64,000 bases of DNA. Origin: Musa acuminata AAA Group. Lineage: Eukaryota; Streptophyta; Magnoliopsida; Zingiberales; Musaceae. A program made the position numbers and the translations under genes. Shown here one piece after another: positions 1 to 12,061 of the stretch. Each line of letters starts with the position of its first letter. The first letter of the stretch is position 1. The stretch spans positions 48,581,501 to 48,645,500 of the forward strand of contig NC_088357.1 of assembly GCF_036884655.1 (NCBI RefSeq). The letters are read 5' to 3'. The notes below the pieces were generated by a model. That model had not been told where the DNA came from and made no database searches. It was given only the letters and a program-made list of their open reading frames with translations.

Positions 1-56
1 CTGTCTAAAAGATTAAATTATGAGGTTACATTAGGCACTGAGATGAGAGGACTTAC

Positions 57-3000
57 CACTTTCCAGCCATCTGGATCAAGGAAGGAAGTAATTTTAGTGT
101 TGATTCCTGGAATTGGTCCTGGTTGCCTTGTAATTTTTCCTCCTACCTCCTTGGCAACCAAATCCACAACAGCAGCACTTCTATAAACATCTTCAGTGCT
201 AATAGCAACCTAAAAATGACGTAACAAACATTAATATCCTAATGACTAGTACAAAATCATATTAAACAAAGATATAATCCAACCTGAGCATATGCATTGC
301 CTTTGGTATATTCTGTCACACCATAATTGTATGTCAACTCTAGCACTGTTGATTCCTTTTCTTCAGCATAACCCATCATGGCAATAGTATACTGTATAGA
401 TCATGTGATCCAAAAAGAACTTATTAAGCATGACAATATAAGTATCATGAATAGCACAAAAATAGCTGAATACAAGTATATAGACCATCATAACTAGCCA
501 TACATGAAAACCAATATGTAATGTTCATAATCATAAACCAGCATATCATAAAAGTACAAGTTTTTATGAAAATAACAAACCAACAAAAAACTCGATATGT
601 ACAACAGGGATCCATGTATGTATTGAGCAATGATAATAAATTGCATACATGTGTAAATAAAATTATATAAATGCATGTAAGTTTATACATGTGCAAGTAA
701 ATGGACGCTTGCAACATTCTTGAAAAGGTTATGACTAGTTTGACATGATTCAATTTATTATTAAATCAGAACATAACCTTGTAGTCAGGATTATCTCGTG
801 TCCTCAATAACTTCATCCCACAAGCCTGCATGAAATAACAAGTGTAGTAAAATAGACAAGTAACAAAGAAAACAAAGAGGAGAGTCTCAAATATATGCTC
901 ATACAAAGACAGTAAGCAAACTAGAAACACTTTTATAGCTCATCTCAGATAATCACACTCAAAAAAATGGTTTATAATATAGCCCCTTAATAAATCTGGA
1001 GATTTTTTCAGTACGACTATCAGACTGATGATAAAAATCAGAAAAATTCTGGAGCAAATTGGATGGATAGGTAAGCATGATAAAAGAGTAAAATCCGGCT
1101 CTCCACTCACAACACTAATCCAGTGTCTCTGCCTATATAGTTAAAAAGAATAATACTTGACCAAATTTGGAACAAAAGAAAGCTCAATGTATCTCTCAAA
1201 CCCAAGAAAGTAGCAAAAGGTTTTATACGAGATACTCAAATTATTGATATTTCCCATTGTTGCCACCATGACTGATTCAAAGGGGTAAAGTGAAGCTGAA
1301 AAATTGAGGTGCCAAAAGCGCATGAGAACATATTACAAGTCAACTGACATTGTTACAGCAATGTAGGTATATGAAAGACAAAATCAAGGAGCCTGTGTAA
1401 TACCCTAATTTTAATTAAGGGCAAATTAATAATTTTATTCTATTAGTAAACCTAGGGTTAGGGTTTAACCCCCCCTCTCCTCTTCTATTTATAGCCATCA
1501 TCGTCTCCTCTTGTGGGGAAAAAAAAAGGCATGTTACAATCTTCTTTGATTTCCAAGTCAAAGACTCCTTAAGACAAGCATAAAAAGATTATGATTAGCT
1601 AATCTCATGAATAGATTCTTGGTATAGGATGAATTAGATCTTGTATATATAACATATGGATTATACCATCCTACAACATGTATACTGTAATATTCTCAAG
1701 AATTGTTAGTTGCTTTATTTGTTCGCTCACCCTCGGTAGAAGGAAAATAAGGAGGACCAGTTCTAAATGGGCTGACTTGCTGCAAGACAGTAGACAGATT
1801 GCAGACATGAACCAAATCCAAATATTAACTCCAATAAAGACACATCCGGTCTAAGCCTCATCAGCCTGCCAATTGTTTCAGCAACCATATTTATTGTGCT
1901 TGCACACTCGTTGCAAGCACCGGTTATGCAACAACACCTTATGTGAGCAGCAGCTGGCCTAGCACACAAACACCCAACACTTGGGGCCTCATGATGCTCA
2001 CATGGCCCTTCGCTGGACATGTAGCCTTGCACCTTGTGGAAATCATGCTACTGATGATGCTCTTTCTTTCATTCTCCAACTTACATCACTTCCATGAGTT
2101 ATATGTAGATTACACAACCCAAAATACTCGGCCTCCTATAAGCATGGCCCGCTTATGTGGATTGTTTGACCGCATGGCTGCTGCTAGAATGCAACCTGCT
2201 ACAGCCTATGATACCTGTGGGAATAGTAGCTATGTGATTTGGGTAAAAGAATCCTACAAAGCTTGGCTCCCACTTTTCCATATGATCCAATTATTATATC
2301 ATGCATTAGTACACCGCTTTCAAGATCCAATGATGATACCTTGCTGGAGTGAAATTACCATATATAAGGTCATATTGTCTGACTAAGTATTGAGCATGTT
2401 CAAGAGTTATGAATACCTAGGTAATCTCCTAGCCTTCCTTATAACTAGAGCCACTATGTTGCTATAAGCCACAGTAGCAGCATTGACAACATGTGAACCT
2501 CAAAACCAATTGAGTCAATGCCACCGCGAGTTGGTCAGCTAGAATACATTAGAGCAGTTGTGCCTTAGAGCAGCTGTGGCTAGTACTTAAGTGATACAGC
2601 TATAGTCAGGTCTCATGACTCAACATTTATGCAAAGGCTCAAGTCCTGGTAGTAGTCATAGTAAGAGTATTAGAAAGAACATTTTAGCTAAAGTGGATTG
2701 AGTTTTACGAATATTATATGAACAACGATGATGTGTATCATCCTGTGAGAAATGTACTCTTGGATGATAAACCCGTGACCCGACACATGGGATGGCGTTT
2801 AAGCCCACCAAGGATATTGTCCATAGGGTGGGGCTGGTTCCCTCGGGTTTAGTATGTACTTGAGTTCCATAATTATTTGTATATGAACAAGGGAATATTA
2901 TACATATAATGTGATGTGATATGAAAAGAAGATGAATGAAAAAGAAATGACACTAGTAAACTGTTCATCTAGAACGATATTAAACTGTTCATCAAACTAA

Positions 3001-4448
3001 CACTAGTAATTAAGCATTTCCAGCCATCTAGATATTCACTTTCTTAACAAATGGCTAAGAATAATGAAATGTGTCAGATTTCATTAACCAGTAGAGGAAC
3101 ATTCCACAAAGCAGCGAAGAAACCAATATCATAACTAGATGCATAATGCAGGCTATGCATAAACTACCTCGAAGGTATGAGCTTGTTATTGTTATAACTG
3201 AACCTTCTATAAGTTGACAATGACAAATAAAGGTACTCATAACCACTCAACCACTAACATGCAAAGATTTCAGCCATGCTATTTAGAAAGAAGATTGCCC
3301 TTCACTACCGCTGACATCCTACCACTGTTAACAACTAACTTCAAACACAACTAAGGGAACAACAAATTACAAAAAGTTCAAATAGTATGTTCTCAGAGTT
3401 GAAACAACTAATAGACCTTATGGTACTAAAAATACCTTCTCGTAAAACTTGATGGATCTTTCTAAGTCGCCCACACGAAGCATAATTTGGCAAAGAGGCT
3501 CAGGCGTCGGGCCCCTTTGAATAAGCTCAAACATATAACCATCAGGGTCTTGAACAAAAGCAATAACTGTTGTTCCTCCTTTAACAGGACCTGGTTCACG
3601 TGTAATCTTACCACCCTTGGCCCTGATGCCCTCAACCAATTTATAAACCTACAATTCCAGTATTTGATTTAAAGGTCAGTTATCAAATAACTATACTAGT
3701 TAGCATTCAATTCAAATGTGCAACTCACATCTTCCGATGCAATAGCAAAATGCCCAAAGCCTGTGCCAATGTCATACTTATCCACCCCATAATCTGCTCA
3801 AAAGACATGAAAGATACGTTATAAGCTACCATTTATTGATTGTCTGAAACAAAAACTTCATACACATATACATGTGCAGATGGCCAGTGAAGATGCAAAA
3901 ACGCTGATAACTTTGTAGGTTATAAAAGCTACTCTTTAAAAAATAATAATAATAATAATAATTTCTACTCCTAAATTGCAAAGCACGGTGCCACTTATAT
4001 GGAAATTGATGTGCTTTTCACTAATTGTATCTAGGATTGGAAATAGTAGGGAGTATAGTTGATAATAAGAGATAGGAATTGCAACCGGAAACAAGAGACA
4101 TACTATACGTCAGCTCTACCACAAAATGAGAAGCTTCTGGACCAAAGCCAAGAAATGCATTTGAATATTTCTCTTCAGGAATGTCTCTCTTACGCAGCAG
4201 TTTCATCCCAAAGCATTCAGTATAAAATCTAAGGAAAACAAAAACAGCTCAACTGGTGAAAAGGAAATAACAGAGCAAAACATAGATTGTGTACAGTATT
4301 TGCACAGTAATCTTATCGAGACACACTTTATGGTCCGGTCTAAATCTCCAACACGATAAACAGCATGTAGAAATCGGCGCTTGTCTTTTTCAACCCATTC
4401 AAGTACATTTTCACTAGGAACAGTCTCTTCCACCATGCTGGAAGCCAT
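57..4448 (-). CDS. GLX1: Lactoylglutathione lyase (glyoxalase I), two-domain plant type, 3' end outside window
   Basis: Converts the methylglyoxal-glutathione hemithioacetal to S-lactoylglutathione; a metal-dependent, usually cytosolic enzyme. Seven coding exons are visible on the minus strand: 4448-4327, 4228-4104, 3793-3729, 3648-3436, 825-778, 391-284 and 209-57. All have GT-AG borders and phases that join cleanly into 278 residues. The last few residues lie beyond base 1. There are two tandem glyoxalase/VOC domains (about residues 25-150 and 155-278). Candidate metal ligands are H28, E79, Q158 and E209, in [27 protein letters not shown] and VLELTY. I chose the ATG at 4448 because it is the first ATG after a likely acceptor near 4479 (GACAG), so the leader is split. 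The 2.6-kb intron between 3436 and 825 carries repeat-like DNA. Pieces of exon 7 and of the intron before exon 5 recur in the hairpin at 6993-7758. Confidence 0.93.
826..3435 (-). other. Large intron of the glyoxalase I gene with repeat-like DNA
   Basis: No coding homology was seen on either strand. A segment starting near 1397 with TGTAATACCCT and containing CTATTTATAG near 1486 looks like the edge of an old LTR-type repeat, but I could not find a partner end or target duplication. Open frames around 1943-2386 do not resemble any family I know. Confidence 0.4.
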
Positions 4449-6010
4449 ATCTAAATGAATGTAAAAGGAGGTTCCTGTCAATATACCTGATAATAAAGAA
4501 AACAGAAAAGAAGAATGATATAAATCTCTTTTAGGTTAGAACATGTTTGAAAAAATCCATTTCGGTTGTACATAGAGGTAGCTCAAAACAAATTATGAGA
4601 ATCATAAGAAATCCTAGCGCATTGAAAACAAAGATATAAGGATGTAGCTTAACAAGAATTAATGTAGTATCTCTGTACAAATATAAATATAAATATGTAT
4701 GTCTGTATACAAAGCAATAATGTCTTAACTTGTAATAACTTCACTAGAACAACCACCAAGCTCCTCACTAATGCTTCACATTACACCTCTTCCAGGAAGC
4801 AGGACAAAACAAGGCAGATCTACATAGGTTTTTCTTGTTACAAATACAGATGAGCCACAAAATATAATATAAAGCCCCACGATTACAGATGATGGTATTA
4901 TTAAAATTAGATCAGGGGCCAAGATAATATCTATCATCAATTGCATGTTTATTTTTATCATATTTGATGACAAACTCACAGAACATGAGAAAATAAAAAT
5001 GGCAACGGCGATTTGACTAGCAATAAAATGAACTAGATAAGGCACATTGGGGAGAAAAGGTCTGGGCAAGCAACCCCTAAGAGTTGATATGGCTTGTTGT
5101 TGTTTTGTTGTTGATAACAAGGTCAAAGCATGGGTTAGAAAGGACTACCACAATAGTAGAAGGCTTGAAGGATATTCCACTAATCATGTGCATGTGCATA
5201 CTTTTATAAGTTTAAGAAGGAGACGGTCCTTCAAAACGTATAGCAAGAAGTTTATCATAAAGAAGAAAATAATCAACTTAATCATCCACTCCTTACAAGA
5301 AAAAGCTCAAAGATTAGCTTGTGAAGATAAACAGAAATGTCAAATCAATGTGTCGTAAAGCCTTTGCTGCTTGTTGTGGGTTCTCATGACATGACAAACA
5401 CGATATGGAAATTAATTGATGATTTGAAGTTGTTTCGCAAATAAAGATTTGTCACAAAAGTAATCGAACTACTTTATAACATGTCTACCTGTTTAAGCCG
5501 AGTTATTTTCTGCCATACCGGATTTCTTTCTATGAGGAACTCCATTTCTATCAGGCAACATCTTTTTGCGACTAATCCATGGTTCTTGAAACAAGGGCAG
5601 ACTAAGAAAAAGATCAGAGCTTGTTCGTCAACCCCTGTGTGGCCCCACTTCACCAGACCTTAACCAACCATGAATGGGACCAAAAAAACAGAGCAAGTTC
5701 AAGAACCGCAGTATGTCTTCTCTTCGGCCGTTCGGCTTTAAGTAGGGTTAATCAAGGCCACTGCTGTCCCAGAAACTCTATGCATGTATGTAAAATAAAG
5801 GGAAAAGGTCCTTATTTTGGGATTTACATCAATATTTAGGAACATTGCTACCTGTAATCGTTATTCTCGACGCATATGATTCTCTTGAACCCAATCTAGG
5901 ATCATTCTTCTCGATGTAAAATTGCAGAGAGAATGAACCCTAACTTGCAGTCAAATCGAAACAAGCGAAACGGGGAGGAGAACCAAGAAAGAGGAAGAAG
6001 GGATTAGGGT

Positions 6011-6090
6011 ACTTACCGAAGAAGAAGAAGATTTCTCCGGTCAGGAGCGGCCGTCGTCACTCTCTTGCTCTGTTCCGAAATAAATAGGCC
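6011..6090 (-). promoter_or_regulatory. GLX1: Glyoxalase I core promoter, leader exon and leader-intron donor
   Basis: On the minus strand a TATA-like CTATTTATTT (6087-6078) lies 60-70 bases upstream of a leader exon. That exon ends at 6017 with the consensus donor CG|GTAAGT. The intron would run to the acceptor near 4479, just before the start codon. The transcription start near 6050 is inferred from TATA spacing. Confidence 0.5.
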
Positions 6091-6227
6091 TTCTCCGGAA
6101 TGATCATCGGGGGGATCTTCTCTTATTTTACTTTTAATTAAACCACCCAATTCCATCATCACAGCCGTCCGTTTGGATAGATTTGATTCATGGATTTGAT
6201 TTTTCCTGCATATTAATCCTCTGCTCT

Positions 6228-6313
6228 ATATATATATATATGTATATATATATGTATACATATATATGTATACATATATATATATATACACATATATATA
6301 TATACATACATAC
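6228..6313. repeat. AT-rich microsatellite (TA/TATG)n
   Basis: An interrupted TA dinucleotide tract with TGTA and CATA variants, directly upstream of the glyoxalase promoter. The DNA from 6320 to 6600 is plain AT-rich sequence with nothing recognisable. Confidence 0.9.
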
Positions 6314-6609
6314 ACCCTTTCATTATCCAATGTATAAGGCTTATAAATTCAAGAAATTCCATCGAAAATTAAACAAAGAAATATTTAACCATGAAAAAAT
6401 ATAAAAACAATTTAACATTATTATCTTAAATTAATTATACTATTAACAATAGATATATTATCATGACATTACCAAAAAATAAAAATAAAAAAAGAAAAGT
6501 ATACCAACCTCAATTAATTTAATGATTCACATGAAGTAATATTTATATTCTCTTTTTATATTTAAAAAACAATTTTTTGATTTAATCTCATTCGGTCATG
6601 GGTGGATTC

Positions 6610-6860
6610 TTCAGTTGATTAAGGTCTCGTATTATTGATGAGGATGGATTCTTGTTTTAATAACCTTCAGTTCTTGTGGAATAGGAGAACCTTTGAGTAT
6701 AGACTCCTGTGCCATCTTTGCTGCTGCTAGCTCCATCTCTAAATTTGATATTGCTTTATTTAACATTTTGTACACAAAGCTTTTCGTGTCTAGTAAGCTT
6801 GGTGAAAGCAACAATGGTGTACCTGACCAAACTAAATGTACCAGTATTATACGGACATTC
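6610..6860 (-). pseudogene. Fragment of a plant beta-1,3-galactosyltransferase (exon relic)
   Basis: The minus strand encodes KMLNKAISNLEMELAAAKMA followed by QESILKGSP. This matches the conserved stem region (DUF4094-like, SNLEMELAAA motif) of plant GT31 beta-1,3-galactosyltransferases. Only this one exon-sized piece is present. There is no catalytic domain, no membrane anchor and no neighbouring exon. It stops against a (GA)n tract and a ubiquitin fragment, so it is one part of a patchwork of captured gene pieces. Assignment rests on motif memory, not on a search. Confidence 0.55.
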
Positions 6861-6872
6861 AAAGCAAAAACA

Positions 6873-6875
<3 letters not shown>

Positions 6876-6914
<39 letters not shown>
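6876..6914. repeat. (GA)n microsatellite
   Basis: About 39 bases of near-perfect GA dinucleotides separating the galactosyltransferase relic from the ubiquitin relic. Confidence 0.95.
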
Positions 6915-6916
<2 letters not shown>

Positions 6917-6933
6917 AAAACAGGATGGCCGCA

Positions 6934-6966
6934 CCTCGGCTGACTACAACATCCAGAAGGAGTCCT
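6934..6966 (+). pseudogene. Ubiquitin fragment (DGRT..ADYNIQKES)
   Basis: The plus strand reads DGRTSADYNIQKES, which is ubiquitin around residues 52-65 with one substitution. It has no start, no N-terminal half and no C-terminal RLRGG. It folds back at once into an inverted copy on the minus strand (6967-7070). Confidence 0.75.
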
Positions 6967-6992
6967 CCGCCTCCTTCTGGATGCTGTAATCG

Positions 6993-7758
6993 GCCGTCCT
7001 CGAACTGCTTGCCGGAGATGAGCCTCTGCTGGCCCTCTTATACTGAATCGGAGCCTCGACATTGTCGATGGTGTGCTGTAGGACAGAAAAATAAAAATAA
7101 AAAAAACGGTGTTTGCACTGACAAAAAAGAGAAAAAACGGTGCAATGTTCAGAACATGGTTAATGGGCTGATGCGAGTCTTACTTTTTCATGTTTCATCA
7201 TGCGTTTTATCTTTTTAGAGTCAAAATCCTCTTTGTTCTCTTTGCACTGACTACAAGCTTGCATGAAATAATAAGTGTCGTAAAATAGACAGGTAACAAA
7301 GATGTTTATAGAAGTGCTGCTGTTTAGGTTGCTATTAGAACCTCTTTGTTCTCTTTGTTACTTGTCTATTTTACGACACTTGTAGTCAGTGTAAAGAGAA
7401 CAAAGAGGTTCTGATAGCAACCTAAACAGCAGCACTTCTATAAACATCTTTGTTACTTGTTTATTTTACGACACTTGTTATTTCATGCAGGCTTGTAGTT
7501 AGTGCAAGGAGAACAAGAGGATTTTGACTCTACAAAGATAAAACACATGATGAAACATGAAAAAGTAAGAGTCGGTGCATCAGCCCATTAACCTTCTGAA
7601 CATTGCACCGTTTTTTTTTCTTTTTTGTCAGTGCAAACACCGTTTTTTTTTTTTTTTTTTTTTTGTCCTACAGCACACCATCGACAATGTCGAGGCACCG
7701 ATTCAGTATAAGAGGGCCAGCAGAGGCTCATCTCCTGCAAGCAGTTCGAGGCCGGCCG
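6993..7758. repeat. Near-perfect long inverted repeat (hairpin) built from captured gene fragments
   Basis: The left arm (about 6993-7356) is the reverse complement of the right arm (about 7393-7758), with scattered mismatches and homopolymer length changes. About 36 bases lie between them as a loop. The outer part of each arm is a mutated ubiquitin coding fragment (the TIDNV and QQRL..GKQ region; 6967-7070 on minus, 7676-7755 on plus). The inner part contains glyoxalase I sequence. Bases 7425-7450 are identical over 26 positions to exon bases 168-193, and 7451-7496 match the intron and acceptor region 821-875 in reverse. The loop side (7340-7381) carries another copy of that intron piece. 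Because intron and acceptor sequence are included, capture was at the DNA level. Confidence 0.9.
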
Positions 7759-7779
7759 CCTCTCTTCCCTTTCCCCCTT

Positions 7780-8097
7780 TGCTCTCTATATAACGCCCCT
7801 TGCAGTTTAGGGTTGCGCCATTCTACCACCAACCAACTAAGAATCTGAAGGCGGCTTCAATCCTCTCCACCGCCGACGGGCTTCGGTTGCAGCGTAAGAG
7901 AAACCAGTCGATATCTTTTCTTATTCTCTTTCTCTCTATGTCTCTCCTCTGCTTCATGCTAAGAGGGAACGCATCTCCTTCGGTAGCGTATTCCTCGATC
8001 AGAAGGCAGAGGCAAAAAGACGAGTCGAGATATCGTTTCAGTCGCCACTCCACCCGTTGGCGGTTCGATTGTTGCTCGACCACACTCTCTCCTCTTC

Positions 8098-8139
<42 letters not shown>

Positions 8140-8150
8140 CTGAATCTTAG
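7780..8150 (+). promoter_or_regulatory. Orphan promoter and leader exon next to the hairpin
   Basis: A TATA box (CTATATAACG, about 7788-7797) is followed by leader-like DNA and a donor-like GC|GTAAGAG near 7891. Then comes a (CT)n tract at 8101-8136, a layout typical of plant housekeeping genes with a leader intron. No coding exon follows in the next 3 kb. It may be a captured 5' end, possibly of the same ubiquitin gene whose coding pieces lie upstream; that link is a guess. Confidence 0.35.
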
Positions 8151-8154
8151 CACT

Positions 8155-10110
8155 TCCTAATCTTCCTTTTTTTTCCCCAATGTTCTCCGTTTCAATCGGT
8201 CATTTCTGTTGTTCTGCATCGTCAGATATCAAACTTTTGCCGATTTCTTGTCTTAATTAACCGATTAATGATTTCTTATAGCATAATAGAAAAATATGGT
8301 CAATCGGCCCTAACAATTTGTTTTGGGTTGGTCCAGATTTGATATTATTATAACCCTTCTTTGTTGTACTTCAATCGATTTTTGTTCCTGCTGCATTTAT
8401 TTGACACTTTTGTTCATCGATTAATAACTTTAAATACAAGCAAAAAGTGTATTGAAAGATTAATTGTAAATATTTTTAGGATGAATGATGTTGGTTGCAA
8501 TATATTCTACACGACAACTAGCAACGTACGATAATTTAAGGTTAGTTGAAATTGCTAACGGTCGAAGAACTGCATCAGCTTCGTGCACGTCCAAGGTGGT
8601 TGGTCGTGATGTCAACCGAGACACGTCCATTCAACAATGTTGAGCAACTTGACTTATCTGAGGAATGTGTGTATTGATGCTTCTAATAGTTCTATCAATA
8701 TTTTTTATACATTTTAATTTTTAATCAATTTATTATTTGAATATTAATCATAAATTTAAATGTATAATTTAGATATATGATTTAAGTATATAATTAAAAA
8801 AAAAGTTAAGGTATTAGTTTTTGTTATTTTGATCGTGCATCATCGAGTCGTTTACTCGTATATAAAATAATATTTATATTTTAAAAAATAGTTATTTTGG
8901 TTGTACATATATTTATGCTTTATTGCTTGTACTTTGTGCTGATGCTATACAACCTGGCAATGTGTGTGCTAAATGCAAATAAATTGATTTAAAGATCTGT
9001 TCTTTTGGCCATGCATTTAGATCTTTTCAGAGTGAAAGAGTGATCATCTTGTGAGCAAAAGTAAAATGTAAAAGTCATCTCATTGTGACAATTCCAAATA
9101 TTTTTGTGCATCTGTACCTGCTTAAAGCCCACACTGGTAGTATAAAGTGCCCACTTTGTCCAATATCAAAACAAAAGATAAAAAGTGCACTAGAGCATTC
9201 CAAGAAAAATTACATAAAATTCAAATAATGTAAATTTGGTTGTTAATTTTCTCACATAATTCTAAGCAAGAGATATTCCCAACTACATTTCATAAATTTG
9301 TTTAAGAGACTAATTTTATATGTGAGTATTAATTAAGGTTTGCTTCATGATCGAATATTTGGAAGATATGTATCGATTGATGAGAGGATAGTGCGTGGTG
9401 TGTCAAATGTCGACATGTGGACACTTGTTTCACATCATCGTCGTGCCTAATAGGTCTCCACGGGGTTAGACATGCCATAACCCTTCGATAAGCTCGATAG
9501 TATAAACAGAGCTTCCTCACCGTCGATGCAGGCAAGGTTATGAAAGGCCAATCGGTTGAAGCAGTGCTCGCAAAAAAGAGACATCCACGTAGATGGATGA
9601 TCACATCTGATTCTCGTGATGATCATCGCAGACGTGGACGGACGATATTAAAGACTTCACGGTGCATCCCCCCTGTGAGCCTCTGGCAAATGCATGAATA
9701 ATCTTTAATTATGATTCGGACGGTGACTCGTTCGACAATATATTAGCAATTTTATATTAAATATTAATCGTCATAAGTTTAGGATACCGATCGCGTTAGA
9801 AAAAATATGGTTGGTCAAGCATTCCATGGAATAGAAAAAATAATGTTTTATAGGGGGAGGAGGCACATGATCGATTATGAGAAATGATGGGAAAAATAAT
9901 TAAGTCTCTAATTTCTAATCACCAACTCAAGCTTTTTTTTTTTTTTTCTCTTCTGTTCTTTTGTGAAATAATCTATCATTGAGGAAAAGAAGAAAATGAT
10001 GCATAAATTTAGAAAAAGCTAATCACACTTGTTTTCTCCTTTTATTTTTTTTTAACTTAAATAATAATTTATTTTGAATTTTGAATGTAAACATCATGTA
10101 TGAAACCTTA
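8155..10110. other. AT-rich intergenic DNA, nothing recognised
   Basis: Low-complexity and AT-rich on both strands, with short open frames only and no family motif. Poly-T runs occur at 9935-9949 and 10047-10053. Confidence 0.5.
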
Positions 10111-10119
10111 TTTTGGATT

Positions 10120-11280
10120 CATAACTATTAGAACTCTAGCTAGAAGAGTTTGAATCCGTTGGGACTCTAGCCAAAAGAGTCCTAATCTGTTGGGACTATA
10201 GTTAGGAGAGTCCTAATCTGTTGGGACTATTGAGAAATTGTGGGGAGTCGACATCTCATGCATAGCGGAAAACAAAATAAGACCAGATTTTCAATAGTTA
10301 TGTACTTGGTCGTTGTGTGATGATTGGTGCGTGAAAAATCTGTTGATCCGAAAAATTGCATGTATCATGTCAAAAGTGTTACCTGGGGAGATCGTATATC
10401 CCCAAATTTTCAGATCCGATAAAGAGGATGAAGGAGCACTAGCATACTCCTCTCTAATAGCAGTCCACATAACGGACGCAGCAACGGACGCCTCAGATCA
10501 CCGTGGGATCTTCCTCTCCTCGTGCACCATGAGGCTGCTAGAGCCAAGGAGGAGGAGAGGAGACCGAGGAGAATAGGAGGGACGACTACCAAGAACTCCA
10601 GCTTATGAATCAAGGAGTTCCTCCTATTTTTATAGGTGCTAGAAGCATATCCTTAACGGATCCTATTCACACTGAATTTTTATCTCAATCTTCTAATCGA
10701 ATGCTTCGTAGATCTTATATATGCACACATCTGAATCGAAAAGTTCCTCCTATTTATATAAGTGCTAAAAGCATACCCTTAACGGATCCGATTCACATTA
10801 GATTTTTATCCAATCTTTCAGTCGGATGCTTCGTAAATATCTTATATATGCACATCTACTCGTGGCTCGATACCGAACTGGTCGTGAGTCATTTACGTCA
10901 AACTCATTCTGATATAATGAATTATTATAGAACTAATAATTCACTCAACTCATCAACTATGGACGTACTATGCTATTATGTCATAATCCTTAGACGATAC
11001 TTTGGACCTGTATATCCTCAATTATCATGTATTTATAATTTCTTATTCATCTAATCCCAAAGACCATATATTGGGCATGATAAAATCAAACCTATACGAA
11101 ATCTTGTCCGAGTCTCGCTCTAATCGGATTCTCCCGAAGAACTCATTCTCTCTCAATCCGAACGACCCTGATCAGGAATTTTACCTGAGCGAGCACATGC
11201 AAGATATTTCTCTCACGAACAACGAGCAAAACGACGGGCAACACCTTTCCTGTTATCTGAAAGCCCCATCCAAATGATTC
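10120..11280. repeat. Degenerate repeat block with two sets of tandem repeats
   Basis: Bases 10128-10232 hold about three diverged copies of a roughly 32-base unit ending in CTGTTGGGACT. Bases 10612-10736 and 10738-10865 are a direct tandem duplication of about 125 bases (TTCCTCCTATTTxTATA at the start, CTTATATATGCACA near the end). The CTGTTGGGACT motifs and the TAGCGGAAAAC segment at 10263 resemble LTR edges. No polyprotein remnant, primer-binding site or paired LTR was found, so the element class is unproven. Confidence 0.45.
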
Positions 11281-12061
11281 CAGAAAACAAAACAATGTCA
11301 AAATAATAGAATACATAGAGTTTCTCCAACTGCATGTATGCCGACCGAAACTCTACCAAATCGAACCAAATTATACACCGCCGATAAATATGAATTCCAA
11401 GTGACGAACACAAACTGAACATTCATGCGAGCCAAAAATCAGATTTGATGACGGCAAGAGTCCCAATACGATACGATGAAACTGGAACCAGAAATCGAAT
11501 TTGATGACGGAAAAGACTATCTGACGAAATTGAAACGCACTGTAAGCAATATATATCCATGGGCAAGTATAACTGCAAAAAAAAATGACACTAACAGGGA
11601 TCCATCTGAATTTAAGATTTACCCAATAATCAAATGATGGTTGTTCAAAACAGAATCAATTATATAATAAGCATGAAATTAGCACCTCAGGTTTCTCAGA
11701 TGAACAGAATAAAGAGGTAGAACTATCAAAAGATTTAGCTGCTTGTAGGAAATATTACCGACAAAAAACAGCGAACAAAAAGAGTATCTTATGCATTCAC
11801 TGTGAATCAGTATGTAGCGTCCCTAATGAGAAGCTAATTGAACTGATAGAAGTTTTGCATGTCAATACTATTTAAATTCAAAATGCAACTAAAAAATATC
11901 ACGGGAAAAGCAGCAGGTTGCTCTCCTAACATGACAACAGCATTAGCAGCTAAATTACCTCTGATTATTAACACCACAATTAAGTAATAATTGCCACTAC
12001 CACGATATGACAAACATTTAGCTTGCTGGAAAAAACCCTTCCTAACCCATTGTTCCAATCC
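11281..12061 (-). other. 3' flank and probable 3' UTR of the SF3B3 gene
   Basis: AT-rich DNA downstream of the SF3B3 stop codon (12064-12062 on the minus strand). No second gene is evident. Confidence 0.4.

Noticed and set aside
1943..2386. 147-codon plus-strand frame in the glyoxalase intron
   Set aside because: No motif, unusual composition, opposite strand to the host gene and no promoter or splice signals.
4203..4481. Longer glyoxalase N-terminus from a TTG at 4481
   Set aside because: Not an ATG. The acceptor GACAG lies at this point, and the ATG at 4448 gives the family-like start.
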